Translations under genes and position numbers: made by a program | Part shown: positions 10,701 through 21,147 of the stretch, in pieces | Numbering within the stretch: the stretch's first letter is position 1 | How the letters are laid out: each line of letters opens with the position of its first letter | Assembly: GCA_002633005.1 (NCBI GenBank) | Contig: NMRA01000153.1 | Span: 560,580-624,579 of the forward strand | Reading direction: 5' to 3' | DNA from: Phoronis australis | Lineage: Eukaryota; Phoronida; Phoronidae | Length of the DNA: 64,000 nt | Notes under the pieces: model-generated | What the model saw: only the letters and a program-made list of their open reading frames with translations | What the model was told of the DNA's origin: nothing | Database searches by the model: none

Positions 10701-11837
10701 TTCATCAAGAATTTGTTCACAAGTGCATTGCAAAGTAATAACAACTCCGCTCAGTTTGTTATTTGTCGTTTCCAGATTGATGACTACAGTCTCGTACGAT
10801 TCACACCACTCGATAGTACTGACGAGGAGTCCATCGGCGATCTACTTATGCAAATAGACAATGCAATTCAGTATGGAGAGGACCTAGAGCCTAAAGAACC
10901 CAAGGTAGATTGGATGATTGATTGACATAAGCAGGTGACATGATGTTCACGTAGTTTGATGGGGGCTTCTTTGGGGATGACAACTTGCTCCGATAATAAC
11001 TGACCATCCTTTTATCAGTCATATGGGTGACCAATCAGAGAATGTAGACAGGTGTTCTGACTTGACATTTCAATTTGTTGATCCAGACGGAGCTAGGTTG
11101 TTTTTCCTCTGACTTCTGTTCGAACTGAGAGAAGTGATTTACGACTTATGAATCAGTGTCTAGACATTCCGATTATTTTACAAAAAGTTGATGTGAAGTA
11201 GTATTAAACTAACCAGAGTGTGTAAACAGGTCTGAACTGACCAGATTTAGCTGACTGCCAAATGTTGATGGCGCTAAGGGCACATTTCAAAGTTGTGGGG
11301 AGCCTTTACTGAGAAGTTCAGAAATATCTCTAAACTTCCTACAATATTACAGACTCCATAGGTAAATTGATTTATAACATGATATTTTTAAAAGAACCCC
11401 ATTTGAGACCCAGAGAGTTCCACTTTAGGTAACCTGAAAAGTTGAAGTATGCAAAAAAGCAATGCCATGCGTTGGGTGATGTTTAGTAGACTGGTGCTGA
11501 CCCCATGTGATGGTTGGGTTAATTATTTTCCCAAGTTGTTTTAGCAACCCGTGAGGCGATGTAGTTGTTGCAGGTGAACTATAAGTTATGGCAATCCAAA
11601 TACCTTCCATTGAATGACTTAACATTTCAAATTTTTTTTTGTGCACTAATGTTTTGAAATTGTAAAAAGTATGTAACAGTTGAATTGATATTTTAATTAG
11701 AATGCTTAGTTACATTTTTCCTAAGAGAAAGACAAACTATGAGGAGATTGGAATAGTTTTGCATTTTATTTTGCTATCAAATTTCTCATTTTGTGTTGTA
11801 GGACTTTGGTGACAGATCTGATGATGGAGATAGCTAA
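4604..11837 (+). CDS. GPN3: GPN-loop GTPase 3 (gene span, first exon not found)
   Basis: Seven exons join in phase: 4604-4712, 6219-6306, 7087-7166, 7565-7805, 9352-9451, 10776-10904 and 11802-11837, all with GT donors and AG acceptors. They give about 260 residues; human GPN3 has 284, and about 16 (start Met and the G1 glycine-rich part ending in GK) are missing. Visible signatures are the Ser after GK with [24 protein letters not shown], the diagnostic FGPNGGLVF insertion, [11 protein letters not shown] (G3), MTKLDLL (G4) and [14 protein letters not shown] near the end. GPN3 works with GPN1 in assembly and nuclear import of RNA polymerase II. The missing exon may lie left of the window or in unrecognised sequence between 1.2 and 4.6 kb. 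No stop or frameshift was seen. Confidence 0.93.
5058..5138 (+). pseudogene. THAP zinc-finger N-terminal fragment
   Basis: [22 protein letters not shown] reads as the first third of a THAP finger (Cys pair, then G-x-x-FH), followed by STEV and a stop. The rest of the C2CH finger is absent. Too short to work; a fossil of the transposase gene of the enclosing element. Confidence 0.55.
5298..5853. mobile_element. PIF/Harbinger-type MITE, TAA target duplication
   Basis: The left end GGGCTGTTCCAGCAAAATCT and the right end, read in reverse complement, GGGCTGTTCCAGTAAAATCT, match for about 45 bp. The element is flanked by TAA on both sides (5295-5297 and 5854-5856), the 3-bp TWA target typical of PIF/Harbinger. 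It is 556 bp, has no transposase, and sits inside the THAP-bearing element within a GPN3 intron. Confidence 0.8.
6219..6306 (+). CDS. GPN3: GPN3 exon with the GPN loop
   Basis: Encodes [18 protein letters not shown] followed by [11 protein letters not shown]; the Gly-Pro-Asn triad defines the family and orders the nucleotides across the dimer. Acceptor TTTGTAG, donor GTAAGT; phase 1 in, phase 2 out. Confidence 0.93.
7087..7166 (+). CDS. GPN3: GPN3 exon leading into G3
   Basis: Encodes [18 protein letters not shown] and DYILFDCP and ends with the first base of the Gly codon in DCPG, before GTAACT. The 3' partner of this junction is the site duplicated in the 39-bp repeat at 7409-7564. Confidence 0.92.
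7409..7564 (+). repeat. 39-bp tandem repeat duplicating the GPN3 3' splice site
   Basis: Units starting at 7448, 7487, 7526 and the true exon start 7565 are spaced exactly 39 bases; a more diverged unit precedes them. Each begins with a copy of the exon's first bases (GTTAGATTGACCTG, GTTAGTTTGACCTG, GTCATATTAACCTG against GTCAGATTGAGCTT) and ends in an intron-like acceptor tract. The site before 7526 (TTTTACAG) is a good acceptor; using it would add 39 bases, 13 codons with no stop, in frame. Confidence 0.85.
7565..7805 (+). CDS. GPN3: GPN3 exon, G3 through G4
   Basis: Starts within the Gly of [18 protein letters not shown], continues through [14 protein letters not shown] and ends after [16 protein letters not shown] with two bases of an Arg codon before GTGAGC. 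The TKLD guanine-recognition motif is intact. Confidence 0.95.
7806..9351. other. GPN3 intron, no feature recognised
   Basis: AT-rich intron of about 1.5 kb. No open frame with family similarity and no clear inverted or tandem repeat was seen. Confidence 0.4.
9352..9451 (+). CDS. GPN3: GPN3 exon, C-terminal helical part
   Basis: Encodes [20 protein letters not shown] and [13 protein letters not shown]; acceptor TTTCAG, donor GTAAGT. Aligns with the human YLDPDM segment. Confidence 0.9.
9452..10775. other. GPN3 intron, no feature recognised
   Basis: About 1.3 kb. The open frames at 9.8-10.2 kb lack any family signature and have non-coding composition. Confidence 0.4.
10776..10904 (+). CDS. 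GPN3: GPN3 penultimate exon
   Basis: Encodes [19 protein letters not shown] through [14 protein letters not shown]. The donor is AAG|GTAGAT. If it is not used, translation runs six more codons (VDWMID) to a TGA at 10923-10925, so two C-termini are possible. Confidence 0.92.
11802..11837 (+). CDS. GPN3: GPN3 probable last exon
   Basis: After the acceptor TTGTGTTGTAG the frame gives [11 protein letters not shown] and a stop. An acidic, Asp/Ser-rich tail is what GPN3 proteins have here. The alternative is read-through of the previous donor. Confidence 0.65.
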   Translation, partial: DFGDRSDDGDS

Positions 11838-12064
11838 CAGTGATGTAATACAGTGATGTAATACAGTTAAGGACGACAGCTTTGTTTTTATATTGCTTCT
11901 GTCTGTATATATGTAAATATTAATATCATAGACTTTGGGCTTGTGTTTTACATCAGTATTGCATGTACATTTGGTGTAAATTGTTTTCATTGCACAATCG
12001 AAACAGTATCCTTTGTGATGGCAGTATAGTTTAAGTTGATTGGCTCAGAAGATAGTAACTTTTT

Positions 12065-13581
12065 ATGCGCCCACATATTTATATGTGGACGCATTATGCC
12101 GTCATCTCCGTCCGTCCGTACGGGCGGCGTCCGTCCGGCGTCCGGCGTCTGGCATCCGCTGCTCTATCTCCAAAACCCTTTGACATATGTTCATGAAATT
12201 TGGCACATATGTTCCATTCATGAATGGGACGGCATGTGCGAACTTTCGGACGGATGCGACTACCGGTGTGCCCCCTAGTGGCAATTTTAGTTTTTTACGC
12301 TTACCTTTGTATCTTCAAAAGTCCTGAACGGATTTTCATGAAATTTGGTATGTAAGCACTTATTAGTGAGATGACGCTATCCTCCCGTTTTCAGATGGAT
12401 TCGACATAGTTTGCGCCACCTAGTGGCCATTTTTAGTGTTTTCGAGTCTGTTTTTGTGCGTCCACCCCTCTATCAACCAAACCGCTCAAAGGATGATTGT
12501 GAAAATTGGCATGTATATGCTTACTATGTAGAGGACGGTTGACGATGATTTTCCGACGATTTCGACTACTGTGGCGCCTCCTAGTGGCAGTTTTGTTTTT
12601 TTGCGCCTATGGCTGTATCTCCTAAACCGTTCGCAGGATCTTTACAAATTGTGTAAGTATATTTATATGATGTTAACAACGGAAGATGACGACTTTTGGT
12701 CGGATCCGACTACCGGTGTGCCCCCTAGTGGCAATTTTAGTTTTTTACGCTTACCTTTGTATCTTCAAAAGTATTGAACGGATTTTCATGAAATTTGGTA
12801 TGTAGGCACCTATTAGTGAGATGACGCTATCCTACTGTTTTCAGATGGATTCGACGTAGTTTGCGCCACCTAGTGGCCATTTTTACTGTTTTCGAGTCTG
12901 TATTTTTGCGTCCACCCCTCTATCAACCAAACCGCTCAAAGGATGATTGTGAAAATTGGCGTGTATGTGCTTACTATAAGGAAGACAGCTGACAATGATT
13001 TTCAGACGATTTGGACTACTGTGGCGCCTCCTAGTGGCAGTTTTGTTTTTTTGCGCCCATGGCTGTATCTCCCAAACCGTTTGCAGGATCTTTACTAAAT
13101 TTAGCAAGTGTATTTATGTGATGTTGACAACGGACGATGACGACTTTAGGATGATTCTGATTACCGGTATGCCTCTAGTGGCAATTTTAGTATTTGCCTC
13201 TAGTGGCAATTTTAGTATTTTACATTGACCTCTGTATTTTCATAGGTCTTCAGGTGTATACTTTGTGTTACTTCGTGACTGTGAAGGAAAAGTTCCAAGT
13301 AGAAATTTGTTTCTGGCATTCTAATGCTGTGCTAATCTCGTATGTTGGTAAATTTGTTTTTAATTCTATGTTTCTGTGGTGCTTTAAGCAACTGGTGTAT
13401 AGGATGTGCTTGTATTATGAAGATTACTCACATTTTGCCCCTAGCCTATTGAGGAGATAGTGACCATGCCTTTCCATTTTGCAAAGTACAACATACTACA
13501 TATATGCCCTCTACTGGCCACTTCATGGTACCAATAAACAACCCTAGAAGGATACCGTATGCGGTGCAATTGTGGGCGCAT
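12065..13581. mobile_element. Repeat element with inverted ATGCGCCCACA ends and an internal array
   Basis: ATGCGCCCACA at 12065 is repeated in inverted form (TGTGGGCGCAT) at 13571-13581. Near the left end ACATATTTATATGTG is a short hairpin, followed by GTCCG repeats. The interior is the 450-bp tandem array described separately. No transposase or target duplication was recognised, so the class is unknown. A diverged relative of the interior lies at 26620-27090. Confidence 0.5.
12263..13230. repeat. 450-bp tandem repeat carrying CTCF-like motifs
   Basis: Two full units start at 12263 and 12713 (exactly 450 bases apart) and a third, truncated, at about 13162. Each unit holds three sub-blocks of about 150 bp built from a line like GAAATTTGG or GAAAATTGGC plus a block resembling the CTCF core in one orientation: TGTGCCCCCTAGTGGC (12267, 12717), TTGCGCCACCTAGTGGCC (12411, 12861), TGGCGCCTCCTAGTGGC (12572, 13022), then TGCCTCTAGTGGC (13169, 13195). 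The unit changes (A to G, T to C) are scattered, so the array is not freshly made. Confidence 0.85.
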
Positions 13582-14798
13582 TTCAACGCTCTGCGTTGCT
13601 CTTGTTTCTTTTTGTGTCTTATAGCAATCATTTATCCAAGTAGGCGATTGCTATAACTAGTATTAGTAATTTTCATGCTGCACACCACTTTCGAACACCT
13701 TGATGGCCTTAACCAGGGCTCTTGGAAAGTTTTAAGACGTTTTTTCGTAGCTCTGGTCAACATCATCTTCATCACTTGTCAGTTCATTACTGACCATTTC
13801 CCTATATTCTTTTTTACCGTTGGTTCTGCACACTTTCATATAAGCTAGCCTCAATTGATACACAAAAATCTTTCAGACCCGTTGCTAGTACTTGCCATTG
13901 GTCGGTCATGTTTGTGAATGTGATCTTATAATTATAACGCTTTTTGAACATGTTCTATGATAACACACGTCTATTGTGTTCTCAGTGCACTTCATTTAGG
14001 TGACAGTGCATTTGGAGGAGGGCAGCCTTGTGTTGAAGCCACTCTTGTCCGCTCGATGGAGAGCAAGGTTGACTAAGACACCACATTCTTATTGCAGCTC
14101 CTAACTAAGTAGTTTGCCCTTCATGGTGATCCTCTGCATGCTTTCCATCACAGCTCCAACTGAAATAACTTGAAAAAAATCCTTCAAATGAGGTGTGTTC
14201 ATCACAATAAAATTGTCCCTTCTCATAAGAGCCTAAAATGCCTGTTTCATACCATAGACATCATACAAACTATGTTCAAAATTTTAAGAAAATACATCCA
14301 TGTAAAAACCACGTACTCGTTGGCATTCTCATTAACTTTCGGTACTTAAAATCTGATCACTTGTATTAAAGTAGTTATGTCAGTAAGCCCTGCAAGATAA
14401 GGCTGGTCTTTCTGGCCATTTTGGTGCTCCTCTAGGAATTTTCCAGAACAAAGCATGGCCTTTCGTCCTGGGTCGGAGTATCCTAACCGTGATCCACATG
14501 GTCTAACTGATCTTTTCGCTGTTTATTTCTTGGCACTCTGCCATGTTATTTTGTTTAGGTGGCTGAAGGTATATTGCTCTCTCTAAAAATAAAATATAAT
14601 ACATAACATATTAACGACACTTAAAGACCCATCCGCCCAGATGAGGAAAAGCAGAGTTACTTCCTTGTTTTAAAACTCTGAAAAGTGATGACACAAGCTC
14701 TATGTGGTGTGACCCACTGTCGTGTATTAAACCAGAAATGAAGGTCTTTCTGGATATTTATTATTCAACATTTAGGCTCAAAGACCAACATTTCAGTT
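13582..14798. other. No gene recognised
   Basis: About 1.2 kb between the array element and the piggyBac remnant. It may contain the decayed 3' part of the latter, but no frame could be supported. Confidence 0.3.
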
Positions 14799-15640
14799 TT
14801 ACAGCCGTGTACAGCATGACTTCTCACCATGAACAGTATAACTGTATATCAAGGGTCTCCTGTAGAAAGTCAGACTACTCGCTTGACTACAGAGACATCT
14901 TTTGAGGAACAGAACAAAACATCGTTTCGTGATGAGAAGACTACTAGTTCTCAACTCCACAGACTGTTGACATGTGGTGACTGCTCTAGTGTCATACCAA
15001 CGGATGGCAACAATATTGGAGTTGGTTTCAGCACTTTGATCCATTGTCCCGAATGCCCCCCTTCATTTCTTTCTCGTCCTGAAAATTAGCACCCGGTGCT
15101 CCATTAGGGCACATTGTGCCGGTGATGGATTCCCATTTCTTTTAACTTTACGACAAGAGGAATCCCAGTGAAGAAATTGTCAGGGGTCACTTTGTAGTTG
15201 AGGGGAGGCTGACCAGGTACATTGCGGGGAAGGGTTTCGCAAAGTTGCAGAACAACATCCCTCCAACTCCAAGGGGACTTTTGTCTATTCGTGCTTGGCT
15301 GCCCTGGTATTCTTGAAAGTCGTGTACAATGCCACTTGACCCAGCTCTGGTCCACACTTTAATTCCCCATCGATGTGGTTTGCCCTTTACATATTGCTTG
15401 ATCATGCTAAACTTTCCCCTAAAAGCAATCATCAGTTCGTCAATTAAGTTTTCTTCTTCGGGAATTTGACTCAAACAATTGCGACAAAACATGTCCAGCC
15501 ACAGTGTGATTTTCCAAAGTTTGTCTTGTTTGTTGTCATCACTAACTGCATTAGAGTCCACAAAGTGGAAAGCGTTTATCTGCTCTGGGCCAAAACGAAT
15601 AGGTTCACCTTTTCTAGTGAGTTGGCGTAAAGGTTCCTAT
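14799..15640 (-). pseudogene. piggyBac-type transposase (DDE_Tnp_1_7), degenerate
   Basis: On the minus strand, in at least three frames: INAFHFVDSNAV and DKLWKITLWLD, then NLIDELMIAFRGKFSMIKQY and KPHRWGIKVWTRAG, then NYKVTPDNFFTGIPLVVKLK with EMGIHHRHNVP, then NIVAIRWYDTRAV. These follow the piggyBac/PGBD order: the IDE-MI-FRG block with the first catalytic Asp, the DNFF block with the second, and the 'DN+ V' block where the third Asp sits. Stops and frame changes between blocks make it inactive. The N-terminal domain is missing because gag-like sequence starts at its 5' edge. Neither TTAA termini nor end repeats were found. Confidence 0.7.
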
Positions 15641-16221
15641 TAACAGAGTTGAAGCCACTGGTCTCACCTTGTGCACTGACACTAAGGGATGTCGTTTGTG
15701 CTGTGACTTTCTCGCAGCTTTCTGTGATCTCCAGGGTTCACTGCAGAGTCAAGTTTTGCCCCTTCAGCAGCTTTCTCCGTAAATATTCAGATTTTGTTTT
15801 GGGCAAAATCTCGTCTCTGATGTGGTTGCCTGTGTCCTCCCTGTATTCACATTGTTTGACTGCCTGTCGAAGACCAGTTACAAATTGTAGTGTCGTTTCG
15901 CCGTCCTTTTGTATCAGTTGACGAAACGAATGCTTACTTGTGGAACGAAATACTGGGTCAGCTTTTGAACAGCCACACCGTAGTCTTTGGCGGTGCCAGT
16001 GTCCGATAAGGTCCAAAAATGTCCTGCACGTCGGGACCAGCATAGTGTAGCAATTGGGCTCAGCGCCTCTGACAATTTTTCTCATTACCTGGCTCTGTTA
16101 TCAGGCCCTTGCTGTCAGTAAATAGTTCAGGCGACTTCAACCATCTCTCCCACCGTGGACCAACAGTAGCTGGGTCGGAGAAACAGTCAAACTTTGGAAT
16201 TTGAGAGCCATCTCCTGCCAT
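15641..16221 (-). pseudogene. Gypsy-type retrotransposon gag, degenerate
   Basis: Start codon at 16219-16221 gives MAGDGSQIPKFDCF, then ATVGPRWERWLKSPELF and TDSKGLI. After a stop and a frame change it resumes with AQLLHYAGPDVQDIF; then comes KDGETTLQFVTGLRQAVKQC and IRDEILPKTKSEYLRRKLL, and after a TGA, LEITESCEKVTAQTTS. The order 'GPRW.+W...FELF', 'LLH.AGPDVQDIF', 'FVT.LRQA...C' and 'RRKLL' is that of gag of Ty3/Gypsy elements common in aquatic invertebrates. No zinc knuckle, protease or RT follows; the frame runs into the piggyBac remnant, so it is a truncated fossil. Confidence 0.75.
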
Positions 16222-16499
16222 TTTTCTGGTTTATGAATTACTGTCCATAAATATCCAAAATTACCCAAAAAAGTTCCTCCTCGCCAATGTAATATTGTGA
16301 ATAACCACAGTCGAATTCAGTCATACATAATGTATTAGATATAAGAACTACATCAAAGCACATACAACAACATTCATGTCCAATGGTTAACTTACTAGCA
16401 TCTAGCAGTGGGAGTCATTATAAGGACAATCTAAGGTCATGGGTTCATATGCCACATGGCTGTCTTGGGATAAACAAACAGTAGGCCTAAAGCACATGT

Positions 16500-17720
16500 T
16501 GTAATCTGATAATGATATTTTCAGGAACATTTGCGCTTGGTGTCTTTGGTTATGCATGCCCTTTTACATGTCAGCTTCTGCGCTGTTGCAAAGACAAAAC
16601 TCTTGTCTCCGGCTCATCTTCTTGGGCTTTGTGCGTCAAGGTCATGTTCCCTATGTATGGCCAAAGGTCGGTGACAACGTTGGTGGACAGTTCTTAAGCG
16701 AATCACTTTTCTACTCGTCTAGCTCGGACACACCCGCAAGCCTCATTGCTGCGAGGCAAACAGCTCCGTCGGTTGTCAGGCTTAACAAGTTGTACACACT
16801 GTTCCCATTTTCCATGATGTGTTGCTTGACCGAAGGGAGACCCGTCTCATTCTTGATGTGACATAAGGTACATCTCCCTGTCTATGAAGAACCTTTGAAG
16901 AGTTCATGGTGTCCTGTAACGCCAACGGAGGTTTTTTATTTTGCGAGTGACGAGAAAAGTATGTAAAGAATCAGTCGTTGGTTACTCCAATAATGTTCTG
17001 CAATATGTGAGTTGCACTATAACTTACACTCTGTTCAAAAGTAATACAAGACATAACATAACATTATCGTGAAACACTGTTTTCTTTCTCACCTGTAAGT
17101 GAATACATCTGTGGTGCAATTCACCTGGCCATGGTTCTAACCCTTTCAGTGTTTCGTGTGCTTGGTTGTGTCCCATTCTCAAGCGACAGTCAACCATCCG
17201 CTCACAAGAAAGCGGATCTCCGTGTATAGCGATTTTGTATGGTTCACCGTTCTCGCCGTCTGGCAATGGAACTTAGGCACTCAGATGTTTCATAATGTGC
17301 AGTACGCCTTTTGCTGACGACGAATCACCCCAGTGTACTACTGAAAAAAATCAAACTAGACAACATTAAATGTTGGCAGCAGTTGTTTTGACATTAAAAA
17401 ACATCCAATCAGAATGAGTGTAATTAAAAGTAAACAAAACAATTTTGTAACTCACCACGACGCTTTTATCCAATGACTGGCCTGAAAATTCGTGGGCAAT
17501 GTGCCACGCAACTTCTCTGCCAAACCTCATCAAACGAGGTGCGTGAGTAACCAAGATCTTTGAAACATGAATAACCATGCGAATCCGTAATTCTTCGTAA
17601 TTTTCTGGTTGGAGATGAAACACATTGTAGTTGGAATAGCAGCAGCGTTTCGGTGACTACAAGGTGTTGTCGAGATACCGAAAAGACCATATTTCGTACA
17701 ATCGGAGTATTTGCGAACAT
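16500..17720 (-). pseudogene. DUF6589-type ORF, degenerate
   Basis: Minus-strand pieces: YEELRIRMVIHVSKILVTHA and FGREVAWHIAHEFSGQSLDK (about 17450-17620, ending SVV before a GTGAGT donor), then GVLHIMKHLSA with a stop where the family has Tyr, then IAIHGDPLSCERMVDCRLRM and LEPWPGELHHRCIHLQ before another GTGAG. The order (evLi..IL..H; HI.H.YS..m..KS; im..l..yvP; GDqLt.eR; ...DWH) matches DUF6589, a domain of unknown function widely multiplied in invertebrates and probably of transposon origin. The in-frame stop and the phase mismatch across the intron mark it as decayed. The block at 16500-16860 is only a weak candidate for its C-terminal part. Confidence 0.55.
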
Positions 17721-17950
17721 GGCCGTTATGTTGGTATTTTTTTCTGTGGTTAACCTTTCCTCGGTGAATCATCTTACGTGCATTGTCTCATGTGTTACTT
17801 GGAAAGGGTAAGGAAGGGGCGAGTGCCTCCCCTCATTCGAATGAAGTAACCACCAGCAACGCATTATTAACGGAAGTGGGGGCAGGGAGCGTTGTTGCGC
17901 GACGATGAAATTTGTGTCCACCCTCGAACGAAAAGTGTTGGGTGATTGAT

Positions 17951-17965
17951 GGGGGGGGGGGGNGG
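17951..17965. other. G homopolymer with ambiguous base
   Basis: A run of G is broken by an N at 17963; length and sequence are uncertain here. Confidence 0.8.
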
Positions 17966-18039
17966 TGAACTTCATGTTACCGATTAATGGGGTTGCATTG
18001 ATATTCGGTTAGCCCCCCACTAAAGTAAACTTTCTTACG

Positions 18040-18155
18040 CCTATGTGCTCGTAATTACGAGCGTAATTTAAATTACAGGAGTGTCGCCGTAAAATTATGC
18101 TCGAAAATTAAATGGTGAAAATTTTCCCCGTAAAATTACGCTCGTATTTGTCGAA
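18040..18155. repeat. Palindromic ATTACGAGCGTAAT cluster
   Basis: CGTAATTACGAGCGTAAT is nearly self-complementary and is followed by AAAATTATGCTCG and AAAATTACGCTCG. The same words recur at 22905-23010. They may be the ends of one or two inverted-repeat elements, but no target duplication was found. Confidence 0.5.
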
Positions 18156-18326
18156 TCTCATGAAGATCGTGTAAGGGAGAAATTACATCAGGGGACGCCC
18201 AAACAGAGAAGACGGCAATATGCATACACATATAAACAGGTCAGGGCGCATAACAAAAGCTGTTCTATTGAACTTTATGCCTTTCCAAATCCATACGACT
18301 CATTGAGTGCACGAGACATCATCACT

Positions 18327-18508
18327 TTAAACTTCCACATCTCTTGGAAAATACATCTTCAGGGAACATGTTGAAAAAGGATATCTCATCACACCAGGAG
18401 TCTGGTCATAAAACTCTACAGTGATTTTCCATTCCAACCCCATTGGTGGTATATGATCTGCACCAGTCACAAAGGTGAGGAGGTCAGAAAGAGTTCCATC
18501 ACCTTTAT
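18327..18508 (-). CDS. HECT-like domain C-terminal exon
   Basis: After TTTTGTCTTCAG the minus strand reads GDGTLSDLLTFVTGADHIPP, then MGLEWKITVEFYD, YPFSTCSLKMYFPRDVEV and a TAA. The series LL.FVTG..xIPP.G, a beta strand, then 'STCS..L.P' is the end of a HECT-like C-lobe of the kind in G2E3-like proteins; the family's Cys is in STCS. No stop interrupts it. Whether it belongs to a working gene is unclear, as only one more exon candidate was found upstream. Confidence 0.5.
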
Positions 18509-19189
18509 CTGAAGACAAAAAGTGTGTTGAAAATATTGATGACTACTTATAGAGATAATTTCTGACTCGCCATTAGCTTCTGAGGCATACTTGCCTTTCA
18601 ATAGTGTACACACCCCCATATGAGCCTGTGAAACATGAACCTACCACTTGACAATTGAGGCTCAAATTTAGATCTTTCTACCCAAGCATAACAGTAAGCC
18701 AAATAGACCAGTGTTACAGAGGGAACTTTTCAATGCACATCATTGGTGCAGTTTACGACCATTTTAATAAATGTTAGTTTTAAACAAAGATCTTTTACTT
18801 AAATTAAAAATATGAATACTTGACAAAGCAAATTGTTTTCCTCTGTAGCAGATATGGTGTTGAGATTTCCCCGAATTTAAATCTAGAGCAGTCACCACGT
18901 GCTGTGTTTTCCTAACCTGAAAACCTGTCCTCTTTGCATGTACCAAATTTTACGTGATTTAACTCAGTTTTGCTGCGAAATTCCAATTTCTTTTGATGAC
19001 TGAAGGAGCACCTGGAACCAATTGGCTTATTAGCTAATAAAACTAACATAAGAAATGACATGCTAATGATAAACAAAACTTGTATTTATATAAAAGGCAT
19101 TTTGCCTTCTTTTCTCCATCCTTAAATATTCACATTCTTCATGAATAAGTAGAAAAGGTTTCATTGTATATAGTTCCTTCACAATCTCG

Positions 19190-19340
19190 AAGGTACACCT
19201 CAAAGGAGTAAATAGTGCCCTTTTCTTCATGAAGTTTATTACTCCCCGATTCTGACCACTGAACTTTATACAGCTCCTTGATTGCTTTCCTTGTCAAAAC
19301 CGACTGTGGATTGTAACGTAGCAGTTTCCACGAGTCTTTT
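19190..19340 (-). CDS. HECT-like domain, upstream exon candidate
   Basis: Minus strand: WKLLRYNPQSVLTRKAIKEL then YKVQWSESGSNKLHEEKGTI and YSFE before a GTGTAC donor. 'L..+..W...GSN+...E..T...(W/F)E' is the block that precedes the HECT-like end in related proteins. Boundaries are approximate. Confidence 0.4.
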
Positions 19341-20668
19341 GCATTTCATGAAAACATTAGACCATATACCGGAAATGGGATTCCCAATCTCCACGAATTG
19401 GTCGGAGGCCATCTTATTCCTGAAAAATGAATGTTTTGCAACATCGTATTTTCGCAGATATGACCTGCACTATACTGTGCTCAGTTAGGAGATTTCGGGT
19501 TATTTGAAGATTGGGTAGTTTGAGACAATTTACTACAGCTGTGCTGTCCCTAATCTAGCTCACTATTACTTTCTCATTACAACGATTTTCTTGCAATATT
19601 TGTTAACAGTTTCCTTATACAGCAATCTGGAATCCACCATGGATGTTGCTAACCAAGCTTCAAAACTGCATAACTTATGTTCACTCGAATAGGCTTCACG
19701 TGCACCCGACCTGCATTGCCAACTAGTAAAGATAAACGAAGAGTTTGAAGTGCAGTTACCATTCTGCAAGACGTCAGTGGTGTGTGCTTTTAAGGTCATG
19801 ATGCATCTTAAAAGACATATTTCTGTTACACAGCTGCATAGGCACTTGCAATGTACTTGAAGCTGGCGTTACTGTCGTCTTGGCAGCCATTGAATTTTAA
19901 GTTAACTGTTTTCATTTTATGCATATAAGCCATGTAATGCATGCCAACTTGAACCTGGCACATGCCTTTTTAAGAGCAAAAACATGACTTCAAGTGCACA
20001 CACTGACTATCAAAAAGCAAACAAGTCGTACATGCTAGATGTATGCTAGAATCAAGCTGATTACTACGTCTGTAAAAAGTTAGGCAATCACCTTAGTCAG
20101 TTCTGTGACCTCTGGAGTGACTTTCCTGTTGTCCCACTTAATGGTAGGATATGGCAGTAAAAAGTATTCGAACCTAGGCGTCCACTGTTTAATACCAGGC
20201 GCCCGACCTCTTGTCCTCAAGGTCGTCACGGACCGAAATGCGTTGAAACTGAAATGGTGCAAAAAGAAGCAGGAAGTTCCCGTAAAGAGTTATTCAGGCA
20301 GATACCCTGCCTGAAATGCCCTTCATGCCAAGAATTGTACGGTGACACATAGCTTACCTCAAAATCCAGCTCTGCCTGGTGGTTTGGTAATCGACCCCAT
20401 TATAATGTACACCCAGCAGAATTTTGAGTAACATATTATTGCATCACGTAAAGAAGCGCTTTAGGTTGTAAAAGTCGCACTTCTTGTCCAATTTTCAAAA
20501 TTCAAAAACCTCACGTGTGATTTTCACAAACTTTTCAACTGCGACATTTAAAAACTTTCAAAAAGAAAAATTAAAAATACTGTTGTCCCCCTATGTGTTT
20601 AGGTTGGGTCTCATTATTTAGAGAATGATAATGTCAGAAGCCTGAGGCGATTTAATTAACTACAACAG
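19341..20668. other. No gene recognised
   Basis: No further HECT-like exon, no RNA gene and no repeat with clear ends was identified. Confidence 0.3.
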
Positions 20669-20671
20669 CGC

Positions 20672-21147
20672 CAGTGCTGTAGTGGGGCGTGGGAGCAGGT
20701 AGGCGCAGCCAACCATCTTTTTACATTAATGCATTACGACTCTTCCTTGCAGTGCAGCTGAATGTGAACGAGGATTCAGCAAAATGAATTGGATGGTCAA
20801 CAAATGATCGAAGGGCCCCTGAGGATAAACCCCATTGGCGACTATAAACGCCGCCAGCATATCGTTTCTGGGCGTTACCGCGACTATTTTCCTTTATAAT
20901 TGTGTTTTGGCCCTCTTCAGAGACCGCTTGGAATGCACGCGGACCTTTGCAATCCTATACGTGTGGTTGCGACGTCCTAGATTCCCACTGTAGACTCGAA
21001 GTAAATACCCACTCGTGAGTCAAAAATATGCCTACATGTTTGTGATATTTTGCAAATTCACTGCACTTTTAAAATTCAGTGCTGAACGTGATACGGTGGT
21101 CTTTGGGCGCCTACTTGCCTCTAATTTTATCCTACAGCAGTGTCAGA
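20672..21147 (+). mobile_element. hAT element remnant with transposase scrap
   Basis: CAGTGCTGTAGTGGGGCG at the left and, inverted, CACTGCTGTAGG at the right enclose about 470 bp; both ends also share GTAGGCGC. Around 20750-20790 the plus strand encodes SAAECERGFSKMNWMV, the 'AE+.FS' start of the hAT C-terminal dimerisation region. No 8-bp target duplication survives. The tiny MITE at 29765-29920 has the same ends and is its internally deleted derivative. Confidence 0.65.
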
